The notes: generated by a model from the letters alone, not told the origin. 19,865 nt of DNA from Bacillota bacterium (GCA_012735455.1 JAAYHG010000079.1:1-19865), one strand, 5' to 3'; numbered from the stretch's first letter, positions 8,237 through 14,933 are shown. Program-made: numbers and translations.

Positions 8237-8283
8237 ATTATAGACTATCCCTGTGATGAAACTATGATAAAACTGTGTAGAAA
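8237..8283 (-). promoter_or_regulatory. Promoter with three 11-bp direct repeats, upstream of adaptor operon
   Basis: The minus strand has a perfect TATAAT at 8242-8237, but the -35 position (ATAGTT at 17 bp) is poor. Eight base pairs upstream of the -10 begin three abutting 11-bp direct repeats. Written on the plus strand they are CTGTGATGAAA (8251-8261), CTATGATAAAA (8262-8272) and CTGTGTAGAAA (8273-8283). The first two differ at 2 of 11 positions and the third matches the consensus less well. An 11-bp period covering a weak -35 is the arrangement used by OmpR/PhoB-family activators, so the operon is probably switched on by such a regulator. None of that family is encoded in this window. 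Confidence 0.6.
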
Positions 8284-8513
8284 TAACCATTACCGCGACC
8301 AGCGTAAGAACCGTTCTGTAAAAGCCACATAGTTGGTCCAACTCGGCATCAAGTCAATCATGATCTTAACAGCGGAACTTTTCCCTGGCCTGAACGTCTA
8401 CTTGAATGAAACACCCGTAACTGGATTGTAACCAGGCAGGAGTATCATACAGATAGCAGGCAAGGGTATAGTCGGAATGAATCCCCGCAAAGATGATCAT
8501 GGGAGGAAATTAG
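8284..8513. other. Intergenic region between divergent adaptor operon and 8514 gene
   Basis: About 230 nt without a supported gene. It should hold the promoter of the plus-strand gene at 8514. The best candidate -10 is TATAGT at 8467-8472 with no good -35. A small palindrome TTGG-T-CCAA lies near 8333-8341. Nothing firmer was found. Confidence 0.35.
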
Positions 8514-10112
8514 ATGAATAAGTGGATCACGCGCGGCGCAGCAGCAATCCTGGGGCTTTGTCTCGTAGCTGGAGGCCTAATCTTTATGCCAAATATATTA
8601 CAAAGGCTGCAGCCGGCTGAAATCCCGGCGTCAGAAGATAAAGTAGGGGCTGGGTCATCTGAAGAGGAAACCCTGGATCTTGGCGCGTTCCGTGAGCTGC
8701 TAAGCCGAGGTGATCTGAGCCAAGCCCTGTCCTACCTTAAAGACAATGCTCCCAACTTTGGGCGCGAGAGTTTAAGCACAGCCTTAACAGAATACTGTGC
8801 TACCCTGCTGCACAGCCTACCAGAAAAAACAGCAGCCCTGCAAGGGGCGGCAGAAGGTAGTTCCCTCTTCCAGAGCCTCTTCACACCTGGCGGCATCACT
8901 GTGGCCGATCTCAACGACCTGGATTTCCTGAACCAGGAGACATCTCTACCAGAGGACCCTGAGCTAAAGCAACTCCTTCGGCAAGCCTGCAGCCAGGGAC
9001 TGAAGGTGCGGGTGCCTGAGGGGATGTTGGAGGCTACAATTGATTACCAAGCCCTACTTGACACTTTCAGTGGTAGCATCACTGACGAACTGGCACAGTA
9101 TTTTAAGATCAGGGCTACTGAGTCCAACCAGCCGGCATTGGTTGACGCAGCCCTGACAATAGACTGGGATGAACTCGCCAAACGCTTGGCAGCCATCGAA
9201 GACTTTGAGCGTGCTTTCCCCAACTCACAGTATAAGCTACCTTTGTCTACGTTACAACGCAGTTATTTAGCCAGTTATATCTTTGGTGCTAACAACACAC
9301 CCAGTTACTCGTATGAATCGAAAATCGTTAAGCCAGAAGTTCTCAAGAGCTACGAGCAAACTCTGGAAACCTACCCAGATTATCGTTTCACTGCTCTCGT
9401 TAGAGACTACAAAGCCAAACTGGCCCAAAACGAAAGCAAGGTAAATGATCATATCCTGGCCGAAATGCACCCTGCCCTGGATCACTTTTTGGGCGCCGTT
9501 CAGGTTGAAAGTAATACCATCACAAAAGAAGAAGATACTATTGTAGTTAACCAGGAAATCCCGGTGGTTTATCTTCCCAATAACCCTGCCCTGGCAGAAG
9601 AAGTAAACCAAAGACTCGAGGAAGCATACGTCTGGAGAGAAGAGATAGAGGCTCAGCTCCAGGACTACCTGGCGGCTGCCGAGGAAAATGATTTCCCTGT
9701 CCACCCTTTCCAGGTGCACTCGTCTTATCTCGTCACTTACAACATGAATAACCTCCTCAGTATCGCAACCGATCACTACCAGTACACCGGCGGGGCCCAC
9801 GGTATGAGCACTCGCTGGGCGCTTACCATTGACCTTGAGACGGGGCGTGAACTCAAGCTCCAGGACTTTTTTAGCCAGAGCGAGGATTACAAGAAGGTTA
9901 TCGTGGCAGAGATCAAGCGCCAAGTGGAAACCGAACCCGACCTATTCTTCCCGGACGCAGTAGATACAGCCCGGGAGATCCTTGAACAAGGAGAGGCAAG
10001 GTTTTACCTGGAATACGGCAACCTTGTGGTTTACTTTGGTGAGTACGACATTGCCCCCTACGTGGCTGGGATCATCGAGTTTCGCATCCCCTTCGAGGGT
10101 TTAGTAGCGTAA
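8514..10112 (+). CDS. Membrane-anchored protein with C-terminal DUF4163/DUF3298 (RsiV-like) region
   Basis: 532 aa from ATG, with GGGAGGAAA about 8 nt upstream. Residues 7-27 form a single N-terminal anchor with few charges after it, so most of the protein is extracytoplasmic. Residues 55-320 are acidic and mainly alpha-helical, rich in Leu and Glu, with no family I recognise; they read like a TPR-type helical spacer. Residues 325-450 contain the DUF4163 pattern, with the hallmark Y-Q-Y-T-G-G-A-H-G followed by D-L-E-T-G-R-E-L-K-L-Q-D-F-F. Residues 455-528 match DUF3298, including F-Y-L-E-Y-G-N-L-V-V-Y-F and an I-P-F end. In the family this pair occurs in RsiV, which binds lysozyme, and in the PdaC N-terminal region, suggesting binding of peptidoglycan or a wall enzyme. 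It is not an anti-sigma factor, as the N-terminal cytoplasmic part is only a few residues long. Confidence 0.82.
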   Translation: MNKWITRGAAAILGLCLVAGGLIFMPNILQRLQPAEIPASEDKVGAGSSEEETLDLGAFRELLSRGDLSQALSYLKDNAPNFGRESLSTALTEYCATLLHSLPEKTAALQGAAEGSSLFQSLFTPGGITVADLNDLDFLNQETSLPEDPELKQLLRQACSQGLKVRVPEGMLEATIDYQALLDTFSGSITDELAQYFKIRATESNQPALVDAALTIDWDELAKRLAAIEDFERAFPNSQYKLPLSTLQRSYLASYIFGANNTPSYSYESKIVKPEVLKSYEQTLETYPDYRFTALVRDYKAKLAQNESKVNDHILAEMHPALDHFLGAVQVESNTITKEEDTIVVNQEIPVVYLPNNPALAEEVNQRLEEAYVWREEIEAQLQDYLAAAEENDFPVHPFQVHSSYLVTYNMNNLLSIATDHYQYTGGAHGMSTRWALTIDLETGRELKLQDFFSQSEDYKKVIVAEIKRQVETEPDLFFPDAVDTAREILEQGEARFYLEYGNLVVYFGEYDIAPYVAGIIEFRIPFEGLVA

Positions 10113-10137
10113 GGCACTCTCTATAACCAAGAGTAAA

Positions 10138-10165
10138 AAGGGCTACCCGCTTTTGGGTAGCCCTT
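10138..10165. terminator. Bidirectional terminator between convergent genes
   Basis: Perfect 11-bp stem, AAGGGCTACCC and GGGTAGCCCTT, with a 6-nt loop. On the minus strand it is followed by TTTTTACTC and so makes a good intrinsic terminator for the MerR-type gene, whose stop is 5 nt before it. On the plus strand the run after the stem is only CCTGTT, so it would work less well for the 8514 gene. Confidence 0.88.
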
Positions 10166-10169
10166 CCTG

Positions 10170-10916
10170 TTACAGGTTGCGTTCTCTGTAAAGCGCCAAC
10201 GCCCTCTTCACGTAGCCGTGCTCTTCCTGGCTGCCATAGGGATTGGGACACTGTCTCCCCGGAGAGCTGTACATCTTTTTTAGTCCTTCAGTAATGCCCG
10301 GATCACCCTGGGTAAACTCCTGTACAAGCTCGTGGTGCTTCTTGGCCAGAGCTTGTACCTCTTCAGAACCTGGATCCAAGCCCGCAGCAAACGCTTTCTT
10401 GAAACCAGAGATTACCTCCTGCCAGCGCTTGGCATCACGCTGGGCATCCTCCGAAGTGTAATTCTTACCGCGCTCTTCAAGTTTCCTTATGGCCTCTTCT
10501 GAGTAGTACTGTTTCCAAGAATCAGGTTGTTGCACCACGCGAATCACCTCCAAGAAATAATCCCAATCTGGATCTTGATCATCGAAAACGTTACAGGCCT
10601 GCTCCAGGGTCTGGATAACCTTGTCAATCTGCCGCCGCTTCTCATACATCATTTCCTTCTGCAGTTGCAGCACCTCAATCACATTGGTCGGCAGAACCGA
10701 GAAGAAATGCTTGATCTGTTCCAAGGAAAAACCCAGGAACTTCAAAGCGAGTATTTGCTGTAATCGGACCAGGTCATGGTCGGTGTATAAGCGATGACCG
10801 GCGGGTGTAAGCCTGGTAGGTTTTAGCAACCCTACCTTGTCATAGTAGCGCAGTGTTCGAACTGTTACCCCAGCCCTCTTGGCAAACTGGCCTGTTGGAT
10901 AACAACTGTGATCCAA
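10170..10916 (-). CDS. MerR-family regulator with TipAS-type ligand domain
   Basis: 248 aa from TTG at 10916, preceded by a purine-rich GGAAGGGGGG; no nearby ATG fits. Residues 6-74 form the MerR winged helix-turn-helix: T-G-Q-F-A-K-R-A-G-V-T-V-R-T-L-R-Y-Y-D, then R-L-T-P-A-G-H-R-L-Y. A dimerisation coiled coil covers about 75-110. Residues 118-245 match the TipAS antibiotic-binding domain, with W-x-x-V-I-S-G-F, then D-P-G-S-E-E-V-Q-A-L-A-K-K-H-H-E-L-V-Q-E-F-T-Q-G-D-P. In Streptomyces TipAL this domain traps thiopeptides such as thiostrepton, and related MerR proteins bind diverse drugs. Cys223 lies in the flexible segment after the last long helix, but I cannot equate it with the covalent-binding Cys of TipA. 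It probably controls its own promoter, which lies back to back with the ABC-F promoter. Confidence 0.93.
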   Translation of the reverse strand: MDHSCYPTGQFAKRAGVTVRTLRYYDKVGLLKPTRLTPAGHRLYTDHDLVRLQQILALKFLGFSLEQIKHFFSVLPTNVIEVLQLQKEMMYEKRRQIDKVIQTLEQACNVFDDQDPDWDYFLEVIRVVQQPDSWKQYYSEEAIRKLEERGKNYTSEDAQRDAKRWQEVISGFKKAFAAGLDPGSEEVQALAKKHHELVQEFTQGDPGITEGLKKMYSSPGRQCPNPYGSQEEHGYVKRALALYRERNL

Positions 10917-10939
10917 ACTATCCCCCCTTCCTTAAACTC

Positions 10940-10970
10940 ATCTTAAGGGGTGACGTTACGTCACATGCAA
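10940..10970 (-). promoter_or_regulatory. MerR-type promoter and operator of the TipA-like regulator
   Basis: On the minus strand, TTGCAT (-35, 10970-10965) and TAAGAT (-10, 10945-10940) are exactly 19 bp apart. The spacer holds a perfect palindrome GTGACGT-A-ACGTCAC (10964-10950). An overlong 19-bp spacer with a dyad inside it is the hallmark of promoters that MerR-family activators untwist. The start codon of the regulator lies 23 nt downstream of the -10, so autoregulation is the natural reading. Confidence 0.8.
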
Positions 10971-10991
10971 GTACCGAAAATGGAATACGCA

Positions 10992-11020
10992 TTGATCATT
11001 CACACCAGCGACGGTATAAT
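10992..11020 (+). promoter_or_regulatory. Sigma-A type promoter of the ABC-F leader
   Basis: TTGATC (10992-10997) and a perfect TATAAT (11015-11020) are separated by 17 bp. Transcription should start near 11027, about 300 nt before the ABC-F start codon, giving a long leader. The -35 of this promoter is 21 bp from the -35 of the divergent MerR-type promoter, so the MerR protein or its polymerase could affect both. Confidence 0.85.
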
Positions 11021-11069
11021 ATAGTTGTACCCTCTTTATTACAGGGCCAAGATGGCGGAGGTTACGGAC

Positions 11070-11135
11070 ATGAAGAAGATGATCACTGGTATACAACTGG
11101 ATAGGAGCGGTTCCTTGGGGAGCCGCAACAGTTAG
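11070..11135 (+). CDS. 21-codon leader peptide upstream of ABC-F gene
   Basis: A short frame starts at ATG 11070 with GGAGG (11057-11061) at 8-nt spacing and ends at TAG 11133. It encodes M-K-K-M-I-T-G-I-Q-L-D and then a Ser/Gly-rich end, R-S-G-S-L-G-S-R-N-S. An in-frame ATG at 11052 has only a weak site. The last third of the frame is itself a hairpin: GCGGTTCC (11107-11114) pairs with GGAGCCGC (11119-11126), one G-U pair, TTGG loop. A translating or stalled ribosome would therefore remodel the leader RNA. The start signal, length and place between promoter and terminator fit the leader peptides that control antibiotic-resistance genes by ribosome stalling. Translation is inferred. Confidence 0.72.
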   Translation: MKKMITGIQLDRSGSLGSRNS

Positions 11136-11249
11136 GCCAGTCCCTCCGCAGGCGCTCTTTATGGTGTGGTCGTGTACCCTATGCGCATGCCGGTTCGTCC
11201 CTAAAAGCGATCCGCTGTAGCTTTTGTGTACGCAGCTTAGAACACTAAG
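11136..11249 (+). promoter_or_regulatory. Structured attenuator leader of the ABC-F gene
   Basis: This untranslated stretch between the leader peptide and the terminator contains local inverted repeats: AAAAGC/GCTTTT (11203-11208 with 11220-11225) and GCTTAG-aaca-CTAAGC (11235-11250). The last of these shares one base with the terminator stem, so the two must compete or stack. I could not find a clear antiterminator pairing with the terminator arms by eye; that needs a folding calculation. Confidence 0.5.
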
Positions 11250-11276
11250 CCACGGGATACTGACCCGTGGTTTTTT
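11250..11276 (+). terminator. Intrinsic terminator inside the ABC-F leader (attenuator)
   Basis: CCACGGG (11250-11256) pairs perfectly with CCCGTGG (11264-11270) across a 7-nt loop and is followed by TTTTTT. It lies about 50 nt before the ABC-F start codon and downstream of the gene's only good promoter, so it must be bypassed for expression. This makes it an attenuator and not an end-of-gene terminator. Confidence 0.88.
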
Positions 11277-11325
11277 GTCTGTCTCGGCGGGACTGCCTAC
11301 CCAATAATAGGAGGCGAGGCATCCC

Positions 11326-13011
11326 ATGGCTATTCTACAGGTGAATAAGATCAAGAAAGGGTTCCAGGGTACCCCGGTACTGTCAGGGGTTTCGTTCAAG
11401 CTTACCGCTGGAGAAAAGGTCGGTTTGGTAGGCCTAAACGGCTGTGGTAAAAGCACGCTGCTCAAGATTATAGTCGGCGAACTGGCAGCCGACGAAGGCA
11501 GCATCACCTGGGCTAAAGAAGGATTGGAACCGGCCTATCTCAGCCAGGAGGAACGTTTTGAGCCGAACACCACCCTGCAAGAACAGGTTGCGGGTGTGCC
11601 CGCAGAACTCCTCAGTCGTTGCGGGATCACCCGGGTACAGCTCAGCCAGAGAGCCGGCTCTCTCTCAGGGGGTGAGAAAACCCGCGCTGCTCTAGCCCGC
11701 ATCCTGGCACAAAACCCAGAAGTACTGTTACTTGACGAACCCACCACTCACCTGGACACAGAAGGACTGGAGTTGCTCGAAGGCATCCTCGTAGATTATC
11801 GGGGAACTCTACTTGTGGTAAGCCATGACCGCTACTTCTTGGATAAGGTGGTCACGAGTATCCTGGAGCTGGAAAACGGCCGGGTGAGAGAATACCCTGG
11901 CAACTACAGCGACTACACAGAGCGAAAGCGCGCCGAATGTAAGCGCCAGGAGGAAGAGTACCGAGAGTATCTGAAAGAAAAAAAGCGCTTAGAGGAAGCC
12001 ATCCGGCGTCAGATCCAGTGGGCAGAGGCAGCTCATAATAAGCACAAACATGTTCCGCGCGAGCTGATCATGTCCAAACCCAACTATAGAGCCAAAGCCA
12101 AGGCTCATATGCGTACAGCCAAAGCCATGGAGCAACGGCTAGAGCGAATAAAGAAAGAAAAACCGCGCGAGGCTGCTACCATCAACCTGAGTTTGGATCA
12201 GTCAGGAAGGAGTGGCCGCAACCTGATCCTGGCCAGCAATCTCGGTTTTACCTTCGATAAGAAACGCTGGCTGTTTCGCCACGCCGACTTCTTTGTCCAG
12301 CGAGGCGACCGCGTAGCAATCGTCGGTCCCAATGGTGCCGGAAAAACTACCCTGCTCCGGGTTCTACTAGGAGACCTTCAACCTGCAGAAGGCAACGTTT
12401 ACCGCTCGCCGCTTAAAATATCGTACCTGGCCCAGGAATTGGAACACCTTAACCCTAATCGCACTGTATTGGAGGAAGCTACAGGCGGAAACCCCGCTGA
12501 GGATCAGACCTACGTGCGCACCATGTTGGCCTGCCTGCTCTTTCCCCGGGACACGGTATGGAAGCGAGTCGGACTACTCTCCCGTGGCGAAAAACTGCGC
12601 TTGGCCATTGCCAAGATCCTGCTGGCTACTCCCGATCTCTTGGTTCTGGACGAACCCACCAACGGCCTCGACCTCTCCTCCCGTGAGCGGGTTGAGGATG
12701 CCCTGGCAGACTACCCCAACACCCTTCTCCTTGTCTCCCACGACCGTTACCTCCTGCAGCGGATCACAAATAAAGTAATCGCCTTGAAAGAGGGCAAACT
12801 ACGGGTGTTCTCGGGCGGCTACAAGGAGTACCAGGAGCAAGGTGTGAAGCCCAATGAAGCAGACATAGCCACCCGCCGCCTGCTGTTGGAGACCCGTCTC
12901 GCTCAGCTCTCTGGCGCTCTAGCCACACCAACGGCAGAAGAAGCCGATAGACTCTCGGCGGAATTCATCCGAGTCAGCCGCGAGCTGCAAGCCCTGCGTA
13001 GCCAAAAATGA
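11326..13011 (+). CDS. ABC-F family ATPase, probable ribosome-protection/antibiotic-resistance type
   Basis: 561 aa from ATG; AGGAGG (11309-11314) and GAGG (11316-11319) lie upstream. It has two ABC domains in one chain and no membrane segment, which defines ABC-F. Domain 1: Walker A G-L-N-G-C-G-K-S-T (36-44), signature L-S-G-G-E (113-117), Walker B L-L-L-D-E-P (134-139), H167. Domain 2: G-P-N-G-A-G-K-T-T (334-342), L-S-R-G-E (418-422, Arg for the usual Gly), L-V-L-D-E-P (439-444), H472. Residues about 195-285 are the long charged helical linker that enters the ribosomal E site toward the P-site tRNA and peptidyl-transferase centre. The C-terminus (about 510-561) is a short helical tail. Family members either displace antibiotics from the ribosome or act in translation. 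The leader peptide, attenuator and divergent TipA-like regulator favour resistance; the drug class is unknown. Confidence 0.93.
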   Translation: MAILQVNKIKKGFQGTPVLSGVSFKLTAGEKVGLVGLNGCGKSTLLKIIVGELAADEGSITWAKEGLEPAYLSQEERFEPNTTLQEQVAGVPAELLSRCGITRVQLSQRAGSLSGGEKTRAALARILAQNPEVLLLDEPTTHLDTEGLELLEGILVDYRGTLLVVSHDRYFLDKVVTSILELENGRVREYPGNYSDYTERKRAECKRQEEEYREYLKEKKRLEEAIRRQIQWAEAAHNKHKHVPRELIMSKPNYRAKAKAHMRTAKAMEQRLERIKKEKPREAATINLSLDQSGRSGRNLILASNLGFTFDKKRWLFRHADFFVQRGDRVAIVGPNGAGKTTLLRVLLGDLQPAEGNVYRSPLKISYLAQELEHLNPNRTVLEEATGGNPAEDQTYVRTMLACLLFPRDTVWKRVGLLSRGEKLRLAIAKILLATPDLLVLDEPTNGLDLSSRERVEDALADYPNTLLLVSHDRYLLQRITNKVIALKEGKLRVFSGGYKEYQEQGVKPNEADIATRRLLLETRLAQLSGALATPTAEEADRLSAEFIRVSRELQALRSQK

Positions 13012-13019
13012 GAAAGAAG

Positions 13020-13058
13020 CCGGTCACCAGAAATGCTTCACAGGTGACCGGTTCTTTT
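13020..13058. terminator. Bidirectional terminator between ABC-F gene and degU-like gene
   Basis: CCGGTCACC (13020-13028) pairs with GGTGACCGG (13043-13051), 9 bp, 14-nt loop. On the plus strand it starts 9 nt after the ABC-F stop and is followed by TTCTTTT. On the minus strand it is followed by CTTCTTTCTCATTTTT, so it also ends the long minus-strand unit whose last gene is the response regulator. Confidence 0.85.
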
Positions 13059-13081
13059 AGTTAAGACAGATAAGAAGAAAA

Positions 13082-13762
13082 TTATAAGGCCTGAACAAGC
13101 TTATGCTTAATTGCGAAGAGAACGGCCTGGGTGCGGTCGCTCACACCGAGTTTTTGGAAGATATTCGTAAGGTGGTTGCGTACGGTCTTTTCACTGATAA
13201 AGAGCTTATCTGCTATCTCCTTATTGGAAAGCCCTTGGGAAACCTGCTGCAAGACCTCCAGTTCTCTATCGGTAAGATCAAAGTCGCTCGGAGCTGCAGC
13301 CTCCTGACTTTTCGCCGCTGCCAAACGGTTGAACTCGCGGAACACAGTGGGGGTAAGGGAGGGGGGAAGGAATCCTGCCCCTTCAGCTACCGAACGGATG
13401 GTCTTGATGAGCTCTTGCGGCCGCACATCCTTAAGGACATAACCTGAGATCCCACTTTTGATCAGGGCAAACAGGTAGTCCTCTTGGTCATGAATGGTAA
13501 GGGCGATGATCTTGGTCCCCGGTTTTTCGGCCTTGATAATCTGTGTTGCCCTTATGCCATCCGTGTTAGGCATATTTATGTCCATCAAAATAATATCAAC
13601 AGCAGTCTCCCGGGCCAATTGCACTACCTGGTCACCATCTTCGGCTTCACCTACTACCACCATGTCCGGCTCAAGAGAGAGGATTTTCCTGATCCCCTCG
13701 CGCAGGAGGGCGTGGTCGTCGGCGATAATCAGCCTAATTGGCCGCTTAGTTACTGTTGACAT
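13082..13762 (-). CDS. degU: NarL/DegU-family response regulator
   Basis: 226 aa from ATG, with GGAGGG about 7 nt upstream inside the kinase gene; the two genes overlap by 17 bp, as in coupled kinase-regulator pairs. The receiver domain (about 8-125) keeps the acidic pair D15-D16, phospho-acceptor D61 (L-M-D-I-N-M-P), T93 (A-L-T-I-H) and K115 (V-L-K-D). A linker of about 35 residues leads to a LuxR-type helix-turn-helix (about 162-224) with L-T-D-R-E-L-E-V-L and S-N-K-E-I-A-D-K-L-F-I-S-E-K-T-V-R-N-H. Orthology to Bacillus DegU is suggested by the DegS-type kinase beside it. By analogy it would govern transitions such as motility, exoprotein secretion or biofilm; its linkage to a Tad locus suggests control of surface attachment. 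The gene symbol is by similarity. Confidence 0.93.
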   Translation of the reverse strand: MSTVTKRPIRLIIADDHALLREGIRKILSLEPDMVVVGEAEDGDQVVQLARETAVDIILMDINMPNTDGIRATQIIKAEKPGTKIIALTIHDQEDYLFALIKSGISGYVLKDVRPQELIKTIRSVAEGAGFLPPSLTPTVFREFNRLAAAKSQEAAAPSDFDLTDRELEVLQQVSQGLSNKEIADKLFISEKTVRNHLTNIFQKLGVSDRTQAVLFAIKHKLVQAL

Positions 13763-14933
13763 TCTCTACCCTCCGAACACCGGCCAATCCATTCTCCTCG
13801 GGAGCAGTGGGCAGACTCAAGATCACTTCCGTCCCCTGTCCCGGCGCTGACTTGAGCTTAAACTTACCCTTGAGAAGCGTTATCCGCTCGCGCATGCCTA
13901 AGAGACCAAATGCCTGTCCACTCTTTTCTGCTGTTACTTTCTCCACATCGAAGCCGCAGCCATTGTCCCGAACCACGACGTTAACTCTGTTCTTGATGAA
14001 CTCTATCTTGACAAGGACCTGGGTGGCCTGGGCATGCTTTCTGACATTGGTCATGGATTCTTGGATAACGCGAAACACAGCCACAACCAGCGCAGAGGGA
14101 AGCTCGTACTCCTCGCCTACAACCACTGTCTCCACTAAGACACCGTAGTCATTACTGTACTGCTCCACATACCGCTTGACCGCTGGTACCAGCCCTAAGT
14201 CATCCAGGGCCATGGGGCGCAAATCAAAGATTATCTTGCGCACGTCCTGCAGGCTGCTCCGTACAAGGTCCATAAGGCTTAGCAGTTCTTCTTTGAGTAT
14301 GGCGGGATTGGCTTCCATAATCCGCAGGCAAAATTCTGCCCGCATCACTATGTTCGCCAGGCTTTGCGCCGGTCCGTCGTGAATCTCTCGGGCCACGCGG
14401 CGACGTTCTTCTTCCTGGGCCATAATGACAGAGAGGCCTAGGGCCTGCATTTGCTGCATTTCCCCCAGTTGCACTCTGACTTCATCCAGGTCGTTACTGA
14501 GTATCTTCAGCACCATACCCACATTGGCAATCAGTTCTTCGGAGCGCTTGATGGTAGCCTCCAAGGACTTAACATTCCGCTCCAGGTGATCCCGGTGCAG
14601 TCGCAGCAGCTTTTCTTGCTCACGCTTACTCAGGAGCTCCAGCTGCTTCTTGTGTGCTGCCTCATAGGCAGCCTTGATCTCATCTTCCCCAAAACGGCTA
14701 AAGTTTCTGCTGACCTCAATCAGATGCCTGCGCGTCTTAAGGTAAGCCCGCTCCAGGGTGTCTACCTCATTGATCACCGCAGCGATCTCCCGCTTGGCGA
14801 CCTCCAATTCGTTCTTGGCGCGCTCATACTCATGTCTAGCACTCTCGCCCAGAAGATAAAGCTGCTCCCGGCTCTTTTCCACAACCTTGCGGGTGCGCTG
14901 GATTACCTTCTCCAGGTTCTCGACTCTAATCAC
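13746..14933 (-). CDS. degS: DegS-like soluble sensor histidine kinase
   Basis: 395 aa from GTG at 14933, with AAGGA about 10 nt upstream. There is no membrane segment. Residues 1-160 form one long coiled-coil sensor region typical of DegS (heptad-rich, highly charged). The HisKA_3 segment (about 172-240) has E-E-E-R-R-R-V-A-R-E-I-H-D-G-P-A-Q with phospho-accepting H185, close to H189 of Bacillus DegS. The catalytic domain (about 275-380) has the N-box V-I-Q-E-S-M-T-N-V-R-K-H-A, the G1 box D-N-G-C-G-F-D and the G2 box G-L-L-G-M-R-E-R-I. It should phosphorylate the overlapping downstream regulator. As it is cytoplasmic, its signal must arrive through another protein; the HAMP membrane protein 85 bp upstream is the obvious candidate. 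The C-terminal extension of about 15 residues after the ATPase core is not conserved-looking. Confidence 0.93.
   Translation of the reverse strand: MIRVENLEKVIQRTRKVVEKSREQLYLLGESARHEYERAKNELEVAKREIAAVINEVDTLERAYLKTRRHLIEVSRNFSRFGEDEIKAAYEAAHKKQLELLSKREQEKLLRLHRDHLERNVKSLEATIKRSEELIANVGMVLKILSNDLDEVRVQLGEMQQMQALGLSVIMAQEEERRRVAREIHDGPAQSLANIVMRAEFCLRIMEANPAILKEELLSLMDLVRSSLQDVRKIIFDLRPMALDDLGLVPAVKRYVEQYSNDYGVLVETVVVGEEYELPSALVVAVFRVIQESMTNVRKHAQATQVLVKIEFIKNRVNVVVRDNGCGFDVEKVTAEKSGQAFGLLGMRERITLLKGKFKLKSAPGQGTEVILSLPTAPEENGLAGVRRVENVNSN

Noticed and set aside
9267..9923. A 218-codon minus-strand open frame within the DUF4163/DUF3298 gene.
   Set aside because: It is a shadow of the plus-strand gene, which has the domain motifs, ribosome binding site and signal anchor.
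11023..11098. Perfect 7-bp pairing between AGTTGTA (11023-11029) and TACAACT (11092-11098) that would enclose the leader-peptide ribosome binding site.
   Set aside because: With the -10 at 11015-11020 the transcript should start near 11027, so most of the left arm would not be in the RNA.
11136..11300. T-box or other classic riboswitch in the ABC-F leader.
   Set aside because: No T-box GGGTGG-ACCGCG motif and no match to SAM, purine, lysine or similar cores; the leader-peptide attenuator explains the layout better.
10956..11507. A 183-codon minus-strand open frame across the ABC-F leader and start.
   Set aside because: It lies opposite a well-supported promoter, terminator and the Walker A region of the ABC-F gene, has low-complexity mixed composition and matches no family.
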